Source of the DNA: CAVXDY01 sp963760715
Lineage (GTDB): Bacteria; Actinomycetota; Thermoleophilia; Miltoncostaeales; Miltoncostaeaceae
Reading direction: 5' to 3'
Assembly: GCA_963760715.1 (NCBI GenBank)
Contig: CAVXDY010000001.1
Coordinates: 1-64,000 of the forward strand
DNA: 64,000 bases
Both the position numbers and the translations under genes were made by a program. Under the pieces are notes generated by a model. The model searched no databases, was not told where the DNA came from, and saw only the letters and a program-made list of their open reading frames with translations. Positions within the stretch are counted from its first letter, which is position 1; each line of letters begins with the position of its first letter. Shown here piece after piece: positions 63,858 through 64,000 of the stretch.

Positions 63858-64000
63858 CTAGGCGGTGTGGTCGTCGAGGGGGAGCCGGCCCTGGAAGCCG
63901 GTGTCCAGCTCGTGCCACCACTCGATCCGCTCCTCGCCCACGCGCCAGCACAGGAAGACATCGCGGTCGCCCCGGCGGGCCGGGAAGTCGCAGATGCCCG
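63858..64000 (-). CDS. DUF2203 protein, partial
   Basis: Reading in from the window edge, the frame gives CDFPARRGDRDVFLCWRVGE, ERIEWWHELDTGFQGR and LPLDDHTA before TAG. The CWRxGE and WHELDxGFxGR motifs match the C-terminus of DUF2203 proteins. Their function is unknown. The stop lies 7 bases from the convergent permease gene. The N-terminus lies outside the window. Confidence 0.85.
   Translation of the reverse strand, partial: GICDFPARRGDRDVFLCWRVGEERIEWWHELDTGFQGRLPLDDHTA

Overview
The window is a composite. Bases 1 to about 6,930 have moderate GC, many frameshifted genes, REP-like inverted repeats and gene types familiar from Verrucomicrobiota/Acidobacteriota-like soil genomes. From about 7,045 to the end the DNA is very GC-rich (around 70% or more by eye), GTG starts and 4-base ATGA/GTGA gene overlaps are frequent, and most frames are intact. 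This part looks actinobacterial, most like Thermoleophilia (Solirubrobacterales/Gaiellales). The taxonomic calls are inference. The two parts meet across a 115-base palindrome-rich stretch and the 3' half of a tRNA-Asn gene whose 5' half is missing. The simplest reading is a chimeric metagenome contig; a real insertion at a tRNA is the alternative.

Left arm (1-6,930): the 3' end of an ALDH7-type semialdehyde dehydrogenase, a glutaryl-CoA-dehydrogenase-like acyl-CoA dehydrogenase with its catalytic tail out of frame, a MmgE/PrpD-family protein, an AAA ATPase with a compensated frameshift, and two tandem copies of a TolB/FlgO-TPR membrane protein, the first only a C-terminal stub and the second broken by several indels and cut off by the junction.

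Right arm, first part (7,400-26,400): a PLP aminotransferase and an AhpD-like protein; a TetR/DHA2-efflux pair with a clear palindromic operator; a CHRD protein; an acyl-CoA ligase, then an SDR gene coupled by a GTGA overlap to a large LuxR-type (LAL) ATPase regulator; a Na+/H+ antiporter remnant; a two-domain polyphosphate kinase 2 following another MFS exporter; small membrane proteins; a 370-base stretch of odd composition; and a zinc-ribbon/adenylate cyclase/AAA/TPR protein.

Middle (26,400-49,800): secreted and envelope proteins (a large hypothetical, a Vps62-like membrane protein, an SGNH esterase, a SCO1 protein, an MMPL transporter), methyltransferases, a VOC protein, a frameshifted ECF sigma factor with its YCII partner, a GAF-PAS-GGDEF-EAL protein, a frameshifted PAP2 phosphatase, a FetAB-like ABC pair, a DHA2 exporter, a thioesterase coupled to RecQ, and an aldo/keto reductase.

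End (49,850-64,000): an arsenic cluster (arsR-arsM divergent from arsC) with a probable leaderless arsR promoter; a Ser/Thr kinase with a long glycine-every-fourth-residue tail; an amidase; cold-shock protein; a histidine kinase overlapping trpF-trpB-trpA in one operon, divergent from two response regulators; then corA, a HIT protein, phosphomannomutase and a degenerate ABC ATPase/permease pair, mostly joined by GTGA overlaps; and a DUF2203 gene running off the end. No CRISPR array, complete tRNA, rRNA, transposase or integrase was seen.
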